Position numbers and translations under genes: made by a program. Below are positions 50,773 through 58,978 of a stretch of 64,000 nucleotides of DNA, one piece after another. Numbering within the stretch: the stretch's first letter is position 1; the number at the start of each line of letters is the position of its first letter. The notes under the pieces were generated by a model. That model was not told the origin of the DNA, searched no databases, and worked only from the letters and a program-made list of their open reading frames with translations. The DNA comes from Flavobacterium nackdongense (GTDB taxonomy: Bacteria; Bacteroidota; Bacteroidia; Flavobacteriales; Flavobacteriaceae): assembly GCF_004355225.1 (NCBI RefSeq), contig NZ_CP037933.1, positions 434,001 through 498,000 of the forward strand. The letters are read 5' to 3'.

Positions 50773-51061
50773 AATTATGGTAACTCCTGATGCCATTCAA
50801 AACATTGATGATGCCGTTTATTTTTACAAAAAAGAAGTTTCAGATAGGGTAGCCAAAAAATTCATTGACCACTACAAACAAACTTTTAAAGACATTTTAA
50901 AAAATCCCTATTTTCAAGTTTTTTTTCAAGATTTTAGAGGTAAACCTATGAAAAAGTTTCCTTATATTGTTTTTTACACGATCGACGAAAGTTTAAAAAT
51001 TATCTTCATTAAAGCGGTGTTTCATACCTCCCAAGACCCTAAAAAATATCCTAGTATGTAA
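50762..51061 (+). CDS. RelE/ParE family toxin
   Basis: 99 residues, typical length. The fold pattern of ParE/RelE proteins is visible: YKIMVTPDAIQNIDDAVYFY (helix 1), YKQTFKDILKNPYFQVFF (helix 2) and beta strands KKFPYIVFYTIDESLKIIFIKAVFHTSQDPKKY. It would inhibit DNA gyrase (ParE type) or cut mRNA (RelE type); sequence alone does not decide. It overlaps the antitoxin by 11 bp. Confidence 0.88.
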   Translation: MAYKIMVTPDAIQNIDDAVYFYKKEVSDRVAKKFIDHYKQTFKDILKNPYFQVFFQDFRGKPMKKFPYIVFYTIDESLKIIFIKAVFHTSQDPKKYPSM

Positions 51062-51069
51062 ACGTAAAT

Positions 51070-51117
51070 TCGCAAATTATATCAATTGTATAATTTGCGG
51101 ATTTGCATCTTTTTTTG
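51070..51117 (+). terminator. Probable terminator of the toxin-antitoxin operon
   Basis: Perfect 11-bp stem CGCAAATTATA/TATAATTTGCG (51071-51081 with 51089-51099), loop of 7; a T run comes 12 bases later. Confidence 0.6.
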
Positions 51118-51304
51118 GACGAAATTTTTGGTTTTTGTTAAGAAAGTAATAACCTTCAAAAAAAACTCGCCATAAAATCAGCTCATTATAAAAAAATAGT
51201 AGTATTTTTGAATTAAGAAAATTAAGATAATACCTATCGCTTTTACACAGATTGGTATTTCAATGAATGATAAATTGGACTTTAAAATTTTCTTGGGTTA
51301 CCCA

Positions 51305-51312
51305 TATTTTTG
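51305..51312 (+). promoter_or_regulatory. -7 box upstream of dcuC
   Basis: TATTTTTG, 21 bp before the ATG at 51334. It overlaps a potential TTG start at 51310, which is therefore not the real start. No matching -33 element at the standard distance. Confidence 0.5.
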
Positions 51313-51333
51313 TTAAACTTTAAATCTATTAAT

Positions 51334-52701
51334 ATGGTAATTTACGGCTCCATCTTGGCCTTGATACTAATTGTCATTGTTGCCAAACTTTTAATTTCAA
51401 ATTATAATCCTCAAGCAGTACTTCTTTTTAGTGGTTTGTTTATGTTGTTTTTGGCCTTAATTCTAGGATTTAAAATGCCGGAACTTGCAAAACCGACCGG
51501 TTCTGGTTTTTTTGATGTTTTCGAATATATAAAAATAGCCTTTAGTGAAACCAATGCCAATGTAGGATTGCTTATTATGTCAATAGGAGGATTTGTGGCT
51601 TATATCGAAAAAAATGGTGCTTCTGATGCCCTGGTTTTTTTAGCATTGAAACCATTGAAATTGATGAAAAAATATCCCTATATTTTAGCATCGATGGTGA
51701 TTCCAATTGGTCAGTTTTTGTTCATCTGTATACCTTCGGCGGCAGGATTAAGTTTATTGCTAATGGCGTCAATGTTTCCTATTTTAGTTAATCTTGGTGT
51801 TAGCAGATTATCCGCTGCATCCGTCATCACGGCAACCACAGCGTTTGGCGTTGGTCCGGCGTCAGTGATAACATCGAGGTCCGTAAAAATTCTAGATATT
51901 CCAGCGGTTAGTCACTTTTTCGACAATCAAATTCCTTTATTGATTCCGTTGATTATTACTTTAATGATCACTTTTTTTTATGTGAATCGCTATTATGACA
52001 AAAAAGAAAAAGTGGAAACCACCGTTCCGTTAGAAGAGAAAGAAATTGAACTAAAGGTTCCGGTGTATTACGCCATTTTGCCTATTCTTCCGCTTGTGAT
52101 TTTGTTAGTTTTTTCGGAATTGTTTTCCTTTTTTGAAACCCCAATTCATTTAGATACGACTACAGTAATGATTATTTGCGTTTTTGTTGGATTGTTGATG
52201 GATTTAATAAGAACGAAAAAAGTTAAAACTGTCTTTGAATCTTTGCAAATCTTTTTTAATGGAATGGGCGACATTTTTAAGTCGGTGGTGACTTTGATTA
52301 TTGCTGCCGAGATGTTTTCGAAAGGATTGATTAGCCTGATGTTTATTGATGGTTTGGTTTCAAGTTCTCAAAGTATTGGACTGGGTGGAATAGGCATCAG
52401 TATTGTAATGTCCTTAATGATCTTTTTTGCTTCGGTGCTTATGGGAAGCGGAAATGCAGCCTTTTTTGCATTTGGTCCGCTAGTTCCAAAAATAAGTACA
52501 CAAGTTGGCGTAAGTACAACCTCTATGATTTTGCCGATGGAATTTTCAGCTTCGATGGGTCGAACCGTTTCGCCCATTTCGGGTGTGTTAATCGCGACGG
52601 CAAATATTGCAAAAGTTTCTCCTTTTGAGATTGCAAAAAGAAATGCCATCCCATTCGGAATTGTATTTTTGGTTATGATAATTGTTCATTTTATACTGTA
52701 A
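51334..52701 (+). CDS. dcuC: DcuC family anaerobic C4-dicarboxylate transporter
   Basis: 455 residues starting at MVIYGSIL. About 12 membrane helices with DcuC motifs (FICIPSAAGLSLLL near residue 135-150; MGSGNAAFFAFGPLVPKI; SASMGRTVSPISGVLIATANIAK near the C-terminus). DcuC exchanges or exports succinate and related dicarboxylates. Three bases before the isoaspartyl dipeptidase gene, it may move aspartate or a related product. First gene of the 51-59 kb cluster. Confidence 0.9.
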   Translation: MVIYGSILALILIVIVAKLLISNYNPQAVLLFSGLFMLFLALILGFKMPELAKPTGSGFFDVFEYIKIAFSETNANVGLLIMSIGGFVAYIEKNGASDALVFLALKPLKLMKKYPYILASMVIPIGQFLFICIPSAAGLSLLLMASMFPILVNLGVSRLSAASVITATTAFGVGPASVITSRSVKILDIPAVSHFFDNQIPLLIPLIITLMITFFYVNRYYDKKEKVETTVPLEEKEIELKVPVYYAILPILPLVILLVFSELFSFFETPIHLDTTTVMIICVFVGLLMDLIRTKKVKTVFESLQIFFNGMGDIFKSVVTLIIAAEMFSKGLISLMFIDGLVSSSQSIGLGGIGISIVMSLMIFFASVLMGSGNAAFFAFGPLVPKISTQVGVSTTSMILPMEFSASMGRTVSPISGVLIATANIAKVSPFEIAKRNAIPFGIVFLVMIIVHFIL

Positions 52702-52704
52702 TTT

Positions 52705-53856
52705 ATGCTAAAATTAATTAAGAATGCCGATGTTTATACCCCCGAATCGATTGGGATAAAGGACATTTTGGTGGCTGGAGAAAAAATCGTCGCAATTGAA
52801 GATAAAATTGCTGATTCAGACCTCTATTCACAAACTATTGATTTAAAGGGGAAAATTTTGACACCCGGATTAATCGATCAGCACGTGCACATCACGGGAG
52901 CAGGAGGGAAGCACGGTTTTGGGTCGATGACACCCGAAATTATGCTCAGCGAGTTTATTTCTTGCGGAACCACCACTGTAGTTGGATTATTGGGTACCGA
53001 TGGCAGCGCTCGAAGCATCAAAACACTTTATGCAAAAGCAAAATCATTGGAAACCGAAGGATTGTCGGCCTATATTTTTACCAGTTATTTTGGTTTGGAT
53101 CCTGTAACCTTTACAGAGTCTATTCAGGATGATATGATATTTATAGACAAAGTGCTTGGGTGTAAAATCGCCATCAGCGATGAGCGGTCTTCCTATCCAC
53201 AAGATTTAGATTTGCTTCGCCATTTAAAACAAGTTCGAGTGGGCGGTTTAATTGCTGGAAAAAAAGGAATTTTACACATTCATTTGGGCGGTTTGAATTC
53301 TAAATTAGATGTTTTATTGCGTTTGGTGAAAGAGTATGAATTCCCAATCGAGCATATTTCACCCACCCACGTTGGAAGAACTTTACCACTTTTTGAGCAA
53401 GCCATAGAATTTGCCAAACTCGGCGGTATGATTGATATTACTTCAGGTGGAACAAAATATACAGATCCATATAAATCGGTTTTGTATGCGCTTGAAAAAG
53501 GAGTTTCTATTGACAAAATCACTTTTAGTAGCGATGGAAATGCCGGACTTGGCATCACCGATGAAACCGGTAAAACCATTGGGTTTAAAAAAGCGCCAAT
53601 TCATCACAATCTGGAACAAGTGGTATTATTGGTAAAAGAAGGTAAATTGCCTATTAGCGAAGCTTTCAAATTGATCACCATCAATCCAGCCATCAATTTA
53701 GCATTGAAAACCAAAGGACAGATTAAGGTCGGATTCGATGCTGATTTTTGTGCATTCAATGCTGATTTAGAACTTACCGATGTTTTTTCGAGAGGAAAAG
53801 AAATGATGAAGGATAAGGAAATATTGGTTTTTGGAAATTTTGAAACAAAAAAATAA
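52705..53856 (+). CDS. iadA: Isoaspartyl dipeptidase (beta-aspartyl-peptidase)
   Basis: 383 residues of the amidohydrolase superfamily. Metal ligands His60 and His62 in DQHVHITG, carboxylated Lys154 in KIAISDERSS (the IadA motif), His191/His193 and His222, and an Asp near the C-terminus (SSDGNAG). It hydrolyses beta-linked Asp-X dipeptides, which arise from damaged proteins and from cyanophycin. No signal peptide. It follows dcuC by 3 bp and is followed by a porin gene after 22 bp. Confidence 0.95.
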   Translation: MLKLIKNADVYTPESIGIKDILVAGEKIVAIEDKIADSDLYSQTIDLKGKILTPGLIDQHVHITGAGGKHGFGSMTPEIMLSEFISCGTTTVVGLLGTDGSARSIKTLYAKAKSLETEGLSAYIFTSYFGLDPVTFTESIQDDMIFIDKVLGCKIAISDERSSYPQDLDLLRHLKQVRVGGLIAGKKGILHIHLGGLNSKLDVLLRLVKEYEFPIEHISPTHVGRTLPLFEQAIEFAKLGGMIDITSGGTKYTDPYKSVLYALEKGVSIDKITFSSDGNAGLGITDETGKTIGFKKAPIHHNLEQVVLLVKEGKLPISEAFKLITINPAINLALKTKGQIKVGFDADFCAFNADLELTDVFSRGKEMMKDKEILVFGNFETKK

Positions 53857-53878
53857 TTTATTCAAAAATGAAAATACT

Positions 53879-55246
53879 ATGATTAAATCTAATAAATCGT
53901 TTTTATTTTCAGTGCTATTCTGTTTTATTCTAAGTGCAAGTTCTTGGGCTCAAGAGGATGATTTGCAAGATGAAGAAAAAACCTATGACACCGAAAATCA
54001 AGACAAAATTTCTAAATACGATTTCGACAAAGTTGAATTGGTTCGTATTAAAAAGAATTATAAAGTAGGGGATGGTCTCACCTTTATTACAAAAACAGGA
54101 AACTTAAACATTACGCAAAGTGTGCAAACCTTGTACAATGTGGCGACTCCTGACGATTTCGAATCCTATTTATCAGAGTTTCGCATCCGTAGGGCCAGGA
54201 TGAAAATGAGCGGAAATGCATTCGATAAAAAAATCTATTATCGTATACGTTTGGATTTTGCCGCAAATTATCAAAGTCCCACTTCGGGTGATCGCTCGTA
54301 CAATCCTGTTTTACAAGATGCTTATGTCGAATATAGACCAACCTCCAATCAGCGGATTAGCTTAGGGCTTCGAGCTGATTACATCGATACTCGCGAAATT
54401 CGTTTTGAAGGTGAGGTACTAGGATTTGTAGAACGAAGTCCGATTCCTGGGGCGTTCGACGCCATTTTTGATTATGGATTGCGCTATTCTGCGAGTTTCA
54501 GAGTGTATAATAAGCAACTGATTAAACCTTATGTGTCGATTACTACAGGGGAAGGAAATGCCGCATTATCGCAAAATTTTGGTGGCCTTAAATATGGTAT
54601 TCGTTTGGATTATTTACCCTTTGGAAGTTTTTCAAAATTAGGAGAATTTTATATGGAAGACCGCGCTCGCGAAAACAAACCCAAATTGGTTATAGGCGGA
54701 ATTTATAGTTATGCTGACGATGCCTCCTCTGCCAAAGGTGCGAATGGTGGACGATACATTTATGGCGATATCAATCAAAAAGAGATGTATCCGGATTACA
54801 TCAAATATGGGGTAGATTATTTGTTTAAATACAGAGGTTTTTATTCCATTGGAACAATAGTAAAGACGGAAGCTAAGGTTCCAACAGGAATCGCGGGCGA
54901 ATTTAGCCTCAGTGGAAACTTTACCCCATACACCAATCAAACGCCCCAACAAATTGAAGATAAAGTCCTTTCTAGATTAAACTTAGGATACGGATACAAT
55001 GTACAAGCGGGCTATCTTTTGCCTTCAGACTTAGCATTTGGTTTGCGATATTCGCATCTAGTCCAAGATGAGAAATCGGCAGCGTTTACTGCGTATGATA
55101 ATTTCTATACCCTAGTGACCACGAAGTATTTTTCCGGAAATTCTTTGAAACTGCAAGGAGAAATAGGATATCAAGAATATACAGTTCCTACACCATTGGC
55201 CAAAGGAAGTTATTTAGCCCAATTAATGTTAACCATAGAATTGTAA
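53879..55246 (+). CDS. Phosphate-selective porin O/P family outer-membrane protein
   Basis: 455 residues starting at MIKSNKSFLF, with a signal peptide to about 24. After an acidic linker, the OprP-like beta barrel (FRIRRARMKMSGNAFDKKIYYRIRLDFAANYQ; DAYVEYRPTSNQRISLGLRADYIDTREI) runs to the end strand LAQLMLTIEL. It would admit the small anionic or peptide substrates of the cluster across the outer membrane; the family name does not prove phosphate. Its position between iadA and an M14 carboxypeptidase supports peptide or amino-acid uptake (inference). Confidence 0.88.
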   Translation: MIKSNKSFLFSVLFCFILSASSWAQEDDLQDEEKTYDTENQDKISKYDFDKVELVRIKKNYKVGDGLTFITKTGNLNITQSVQTLYNVATPDDFESYLSEFRIRRARMKMSGNAFDKKIYYRIRLDFAANYQSPTSGDRSYNPVLQDAYVEYRPTSNQRISLGLRADYIDTREIRFEGEVLGFVERSPIPGAFDAIFDYGLRYSASFRVYNKQLIKPYVSITTGEGNAALSQNFGGLKYGIRLDYLPFGSFSKLGEFYMEDRARENKPKLVIGGIYSYADDASSAKGANGGRYIYGDINQKEMYPDYIKYGVDYLFKYRGFYSIGTIVKTEAKVPTGIAGEFSLSGNFTPYTNQTPQQIEDKVLSRLNLGYGYNVQAGYLLPSDLAFGLRYSHLVQDEKSAAFTAYDNFYTLVTTKYFSGNSLKLQGEIGYQEYTVPTPLAKGSYLAQLMLTIEL

Positions 55247-55264
55247 ATACATACCTTGTAAATT

Positions 55265-56797
55265 ATGAAAACTAAACTACTATACTTCTTCATATTGATT
55301 ACTGGTTTATCTTCCTTGGCGCAAGATAATCCGGCAATGTATGAGAAATTTTTTCCGAACCCTAAATATGACATTCCTTTCCCGATGACAGAAGGTAGTT
55401 CCAGTTATTATTCTGGCTACAATACATCGGTAGAGTTTATTGATGATTTGGCCACAAAACATCCTGATTTGATTAGTGTGAGTTCAATAGGAGCCTCACA
55501 GCGAGGGTTTAAAATCCCCTTGATTACCTTATCCAAGAAAAATAGTGTTCCTGATAATCAAAAACTTCGTGTGGTCTTTCTTGCCAGTATTCACGGAAAC
55601 GAACCCATCAGCACTGACGGTATGCTGTACCTGATGAATGAATTGAGTTCTAATGCAAAATATAGTGCGCTTCTGGATCACATCATTCTAAAAATAGTGC
55701 CTATTGTAAACGTTGATGGCTATAAGGATGACAAAAGAGAATCGAACAACGAGACGGATTTAAACCGAAACCTAACAGTTTTAGATATTGTTGAAACTGT
55801 AAACTTGAAAAATGCAATCAATAGTTTTGATCCTCATTTGGTAGTCGATTTTCACGAATACAATCCTTCAAGAAAAGATTACCTAGAGTTAAATGATTGT
55901 TATACATCAAGTTATGATGCTATGTTTCTGTACACAGGAAATTTGAATGTAAACAGTCACATTCGCAAAGTCATAACAGAAGACTTTGTAGAACCAACTA
56001 AAAAGGTTTTGGAGCTAAACAACAGAAGAGTAAGCGATTATGCCACAACAACTTGGGTAGACAAAGAACTTTACTTGAACATTGGAGGTAATAGTGCGAG
56101 ATCTAGTGCTACCAATTATGCCTTGCAAAATCGAATTTCAATTTTAATGGAACTTCGCGGTGTTGTCGAAAAGGGTAATGCAGCCAAAAGAAGAATCGAA
56201 ACTTCCTTTTTAACGGCTATTTCTTATTTAGATATTGCCAGCAAAAAAGCCGACATTATAAAAAATGCGATCCAACAAGCCGATCAAGAAACCTTTAACA
56301 GGGTCGATAAAATTGTATTGGACTCCAAACCTGCAAAAATTGATTTTCCTTTCGTTTTCGTCAATACTTGTAAAAATGAATATGAAACAGTTCTTTTTCA
56401 AGCGAATTTTAACATCACCCAAGAACCAACTCAAACCAGAGAGCGGGCTGCTGGCTATGTTATTGTCACCAAAAGCAAGCAGGTTCAAAAAATATTGAAG
56501 GCCTCTGGAATAGTATTTCAAAATGTTGCGCAACCTGAAAATCTAAAGGTCGAAACCTTCAAACAGTTGGACATCCATAAATTCGAACTTGAGAATGAAA
56601 TGAAAGAAATTCCGGAAGGAGCTCTTGTAATTGATGGTTCTCAAAAAATGGGTAATTTAATCATTGAATTATTAGAGCCTGAATTAACGAATTCACTAGT
56701 TTCAAATAACTTACTGAAACCATTTAAAGGAACCAATACATTGAGAGTCTTTCGAATTAATAAAGAACAAGTTTTACAATTACAAAATAAAAAATAA
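55265..56797 (+). CDS. M14 family zinc carboxypeptidase, exported
   Basis: 510 residues, signal peptide 1-20. Zinc ligands His110 and Glu113 in SIHGNEP, and His197 in DFHEYN, with a catalytic Glu expected later in MELRGVVEKGN. The C-terminal third (from about 330) has no known motif and may aid substrate binding. M14 enzymes remove C-terminal amino acids from peptides. In the porin-iadA cluster it probably trims peptides outside the cytoplasm. It lies 18 bp after the porin gene and 5 bp before the next. Confidence 0.9.
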   Translation: MKTKLLYFFILITGLSSLAQDNPAMYEKFFPNPKYDIPFPMTEGSSSYYSGYNTSVEFIDDLATKHPDLISVSSIGASQRGFKIPLITLSKKNSVPDNQKLRVVFLASIHGNEPISTDGMLYLMNELSSNAKYSALLDHIILKIVPIVNVDGYKDDKRESNNETDLNRNLTVLDIVETVNLKNAINSFDPHLVVDFHEYNPSRKDYLELNDCYTSSYDAMFLYTGNLNVNSHIRKVITEDFVEPTKKVLELNNRRVSDYATTTWVDKELYLNIGGNSARSSATNYALQNRISILMELRGVVEKGNAAKRRIETSFLTAISYLDIASKKADIIKNAIQQADQETFNRVDKIVLDSKPAKIDFPFVFVNTCKNEYETVLFQANFNITQEPTQTRERAAGYVIVTKSKQVQKILKASGIVFQNVAQPENLKVETFKQLDIHKFELENEMKEIPEGALVIDGSQKMGNLIIELLEPELTNSLVSNNLLKPFKGTNTLRVFRINKEQVLQLQNKK

Positions 56798-56802
56798 TTA
56801 TT

Positions 56803-58086
56803 ATGCGAAAAATAGTAATCCTATCATTTAGCACATTGATACTCTTAGTAAATAGTATCTACGCCCAAAAAGAAGAGCCTACGAAAAAAAAGGTAGATTC
56901 TACATTAATAATAGTAAATGGTGATGGACTGTTTATTAGGCTAGGAAAGAAAGAAAAAACAGTGATCAATCTCGATGCGGCAATCCAATCGGGAATGGCG
57001 TATTCAGAATTTGAAGATGCGAAAGGAACCCAAACAGACAATAGATTGTCTATTAATTTGGCGCGTTTGTACCTCAATACCAACTTCCTCAACAACAAAG
57101 TGATAATGGGGCTGACTACCGATTTTACCGGAACTACACCACTTTTAGAGGCTTGGGCTGGTGCTAATTTATTCAAAAATCATTTGTTTTTATCTATGGG
57201 ACAAAAACAAACGCACACCAACAATAGATTGGCAATGGCAGACGAGCGCTTTTCTCAAGTTATGGCACAGACGATTGCCGGAACTTCAAAAGATGGGGTC
57301 GCTTATGGAGGATTGATGCATAATTTTGTTGGAGCGACCAGAGAGAGTGGCTTGTTTCTTGAAACTAATTTTACCCTCAGTTCCATTCGAATTTACCCTT
57401 CGGTATCGATTACCACCGGAGACGGACAAGGTTTCGATTCTTCTCAGGAAAATTTGGGTTATAAATACGGTGGTCGTCTGGATATCTTGCCTTTGGGCGA
57501 TTTCAAAAAAAATAATGCTTTTACAGCCGCTGATTTGTATTATGAAGAAAAACCAAAATTCGCTTTTGGCGTAGCTGGAAGTTATAATGCAAAGGCGAGC
57601 CATCCTACGGGTTCGGGAACCAATACCATAACGGGTATTTTTGACAAAGAGGGAGCTGAAGCTTATGGTGATTATGTAAAAATTGTTTCAGATCTTGTAT
57701 TCAAATACAAAGGATTTAGTTTCGTAACTGAATATACAAGCGCCGCAGTGAAAGGGAGTAATTTGTATCTTGATGCTGCTGCAACCAAAAAACTTACTCC
57801 TGAGGCAGCGAGCGCCAAATACAATACTGGTGAAGCTTTTAGTTTTGAATCTTCCTATGTGTTCAGAAATGGTTTGAGTTTTGATGGCCGATTTTCAAAT
57901 ATAAGCCCAGAATTTGCGGTTCCCACTTCATTGGTACAAAAACAAAATTGGTACACCTTTGGTATCAATAAGTACAACAAATATAAAAACTTAAAAATTG
58001 GCATTAACACGACCTATGTCGATAATTTTGATGCTGCAATTAAGTATAACTGGTATAGTAATCTAGCCGTTCAATTTGTTCTTTAA
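56803..58086 (+). CDS. Second porin of the cluster (OprP-like)
   Basis: 427 residues, signal peptide about 1-21. Beta-barrel pattern (LSINLARLYLNTNFLNNKVIMGLTTDFTG; GLFLETNFTLSSIRIYPSVSITTGDGQGF) ending in a hydrophobic strand LAVQFVL. It differs in length and sequence from the porin at 53879 although both have the same family plan and both contain SITTG(E/D)G, pointing to an old duplication. It is co-transcribed with the M14 gene. Confidence 0.86.
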   Translation: MRKIVILSFSTLILLVNSIYAQKEEPTKKKVDSTLIIVNGDGLFIRLGKKEKTVINLDAAIQSGMAYSEFEDAKGTQTDNRLSINLARLYLNTNFLNNKVIMGLTTDFTGTTPLLEAWAGANLFKNHLFLSMGQKQTHTNNRLAMADERFSQVMAQTIAGTSKDGVAYGGLMHNFVGATRESGLFLETNFTLSSIRIYPSVSITTGDGQGFDSSQENLGYKYGGRLDILPLGDFKKNNAFTAADLYYEEKPKFAFGVAGSYNAKASHPTGSGTNTITGIFDKEGAEAYGDYVKIVSDLVFKYKGFSFVTEYTSAAVKGSNLYLDAAATKKLTPEAASAKYNTGEAFSFESSYVFRNGLSFDGRFSNISPEFAVPTSLVQKQNWYTFGINKYNKYKNLKIGINTTYVDNFDAAIKYNWYSNLAVQFVL

Positions 58087-58114
58087 TTGATTTAATTTTT
58101 AAAAAACTTTATTT

Positions 58115-58891
58115 ATGAAAAATATAAAATTTTACGTGTTGATAACCACCATCTTTTGTTATTCTTGCACTTCCGAAATTACTTTTGACCCCGAGGCACC
58201 AAAGCCACCAAGTAATGCGATTTCAGATTTGATAATTTCCGAAATTTCGACTTATATCAATACAGATGCTACTACTGGTAGTACAAGAAATCATTATGTA
58301 GAATTGTATAATGGTACAGAAAAAAGCGTCGATTTAACTCAATACGCCATCGGTTATCAAGCGGTTACTGATGAAAAAACATTAACGCCTTGGAACTTTA
58401 CAACTGCTGCCAATGTGTTAGTTTTGACGGGCACACTAGACAATGGCAAAGCGTATGTCATAGCCTCACCGCAAGCAAGTACAACTGCCGTACCACGAGA
58501 TATTACCTGGGGAACCACGAGCACTTCATCGGCAGATGCGAGTAAACCGTTGCAATTAAGTGGGAATAGTGCGATCGCTTTGTTGAAAAAAGATGCGGCT
58601 GGAACCTATGTAATTTCAGGTACCAACTATAAAATAATTGATGTTTTTGGTGCACCGAATGTAGAGCGAATCACGTTTAAGGGATCTTCAAGTTCAAGAA
58701 ACAATTGGATGTGGGTGACAGCAGGTGAATTGTTAGATACAAGAAATAGAACTTTTTGGCGAAAAGCCACGGTAAAAGCGCCAAACCCAGTATGGAACGC
58801 TACAAAAGAAAGTGTTGCTGCAGATTCAGAATGGACTCTTTCTGGAGATCGTTTATGGGTTTATACCAATGTTGGTATTTTTACTAAATAA
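58115..58891 (+). CDS. Lipoprotein with a lamin-tail-like domain
   Basis: 258 residues, lipoprotein signal with Cys18 (CYS-C). A lamin tail domain (about 38-150) is suggested by LIISEISTY..HYVELYNGTEKSVDLTQYAI and the following beta strands. Lamin-tail domains in bacteria are often on surface proteins and bind nucleic acids or glycans or serve as spacers. Last gene of the porin-iadA-M14 cluster and followed by a terminator. Function unknown. Confidence 0.8.
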   Translation: MKNIKFYVLITTIFCYSCTSEITFDPEAPKPPSNAISDLIISEISTYINTDATTGSTRNHYVELYNGTEKSVDLTQYAIGYQAVTDEKTLTPWNFTTAANVLVLTGTLDNGKAYVIASPQASTTAVPRDITWGTTSTSSADASKPLQLSGNSAIALLKKDAAGTYVISGTNYKIIDVFGAPNVERITFKGSSSSRNNWMWVTAGELLDTRNRTFWRKATVKAPNPVWNATKESVAADSEWTLSGDRLWVYTNVGIFTK

Positions 58892-58928
58892 TTCCATTTT
58901 ATAAGCAAATCCATTCAGTAGAATTTTG

Positions 58929-58963
58929 AAAGAGAGTTTTTTTTACAAAGACTCTCTTTTTTT
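58929..58963 (+). terminator. Terminator at the end of the porin-iadA-M14 cluster
   Basis: Stem AAGAGAGT/ACTCTCTT (58930-58937 with 58951-58958), loop of 13, then a T run. It may also help the convergent MocR gene. Confidence 0.75.
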
Positions 58964-58978
58964 GTATCCATTTGAAAA

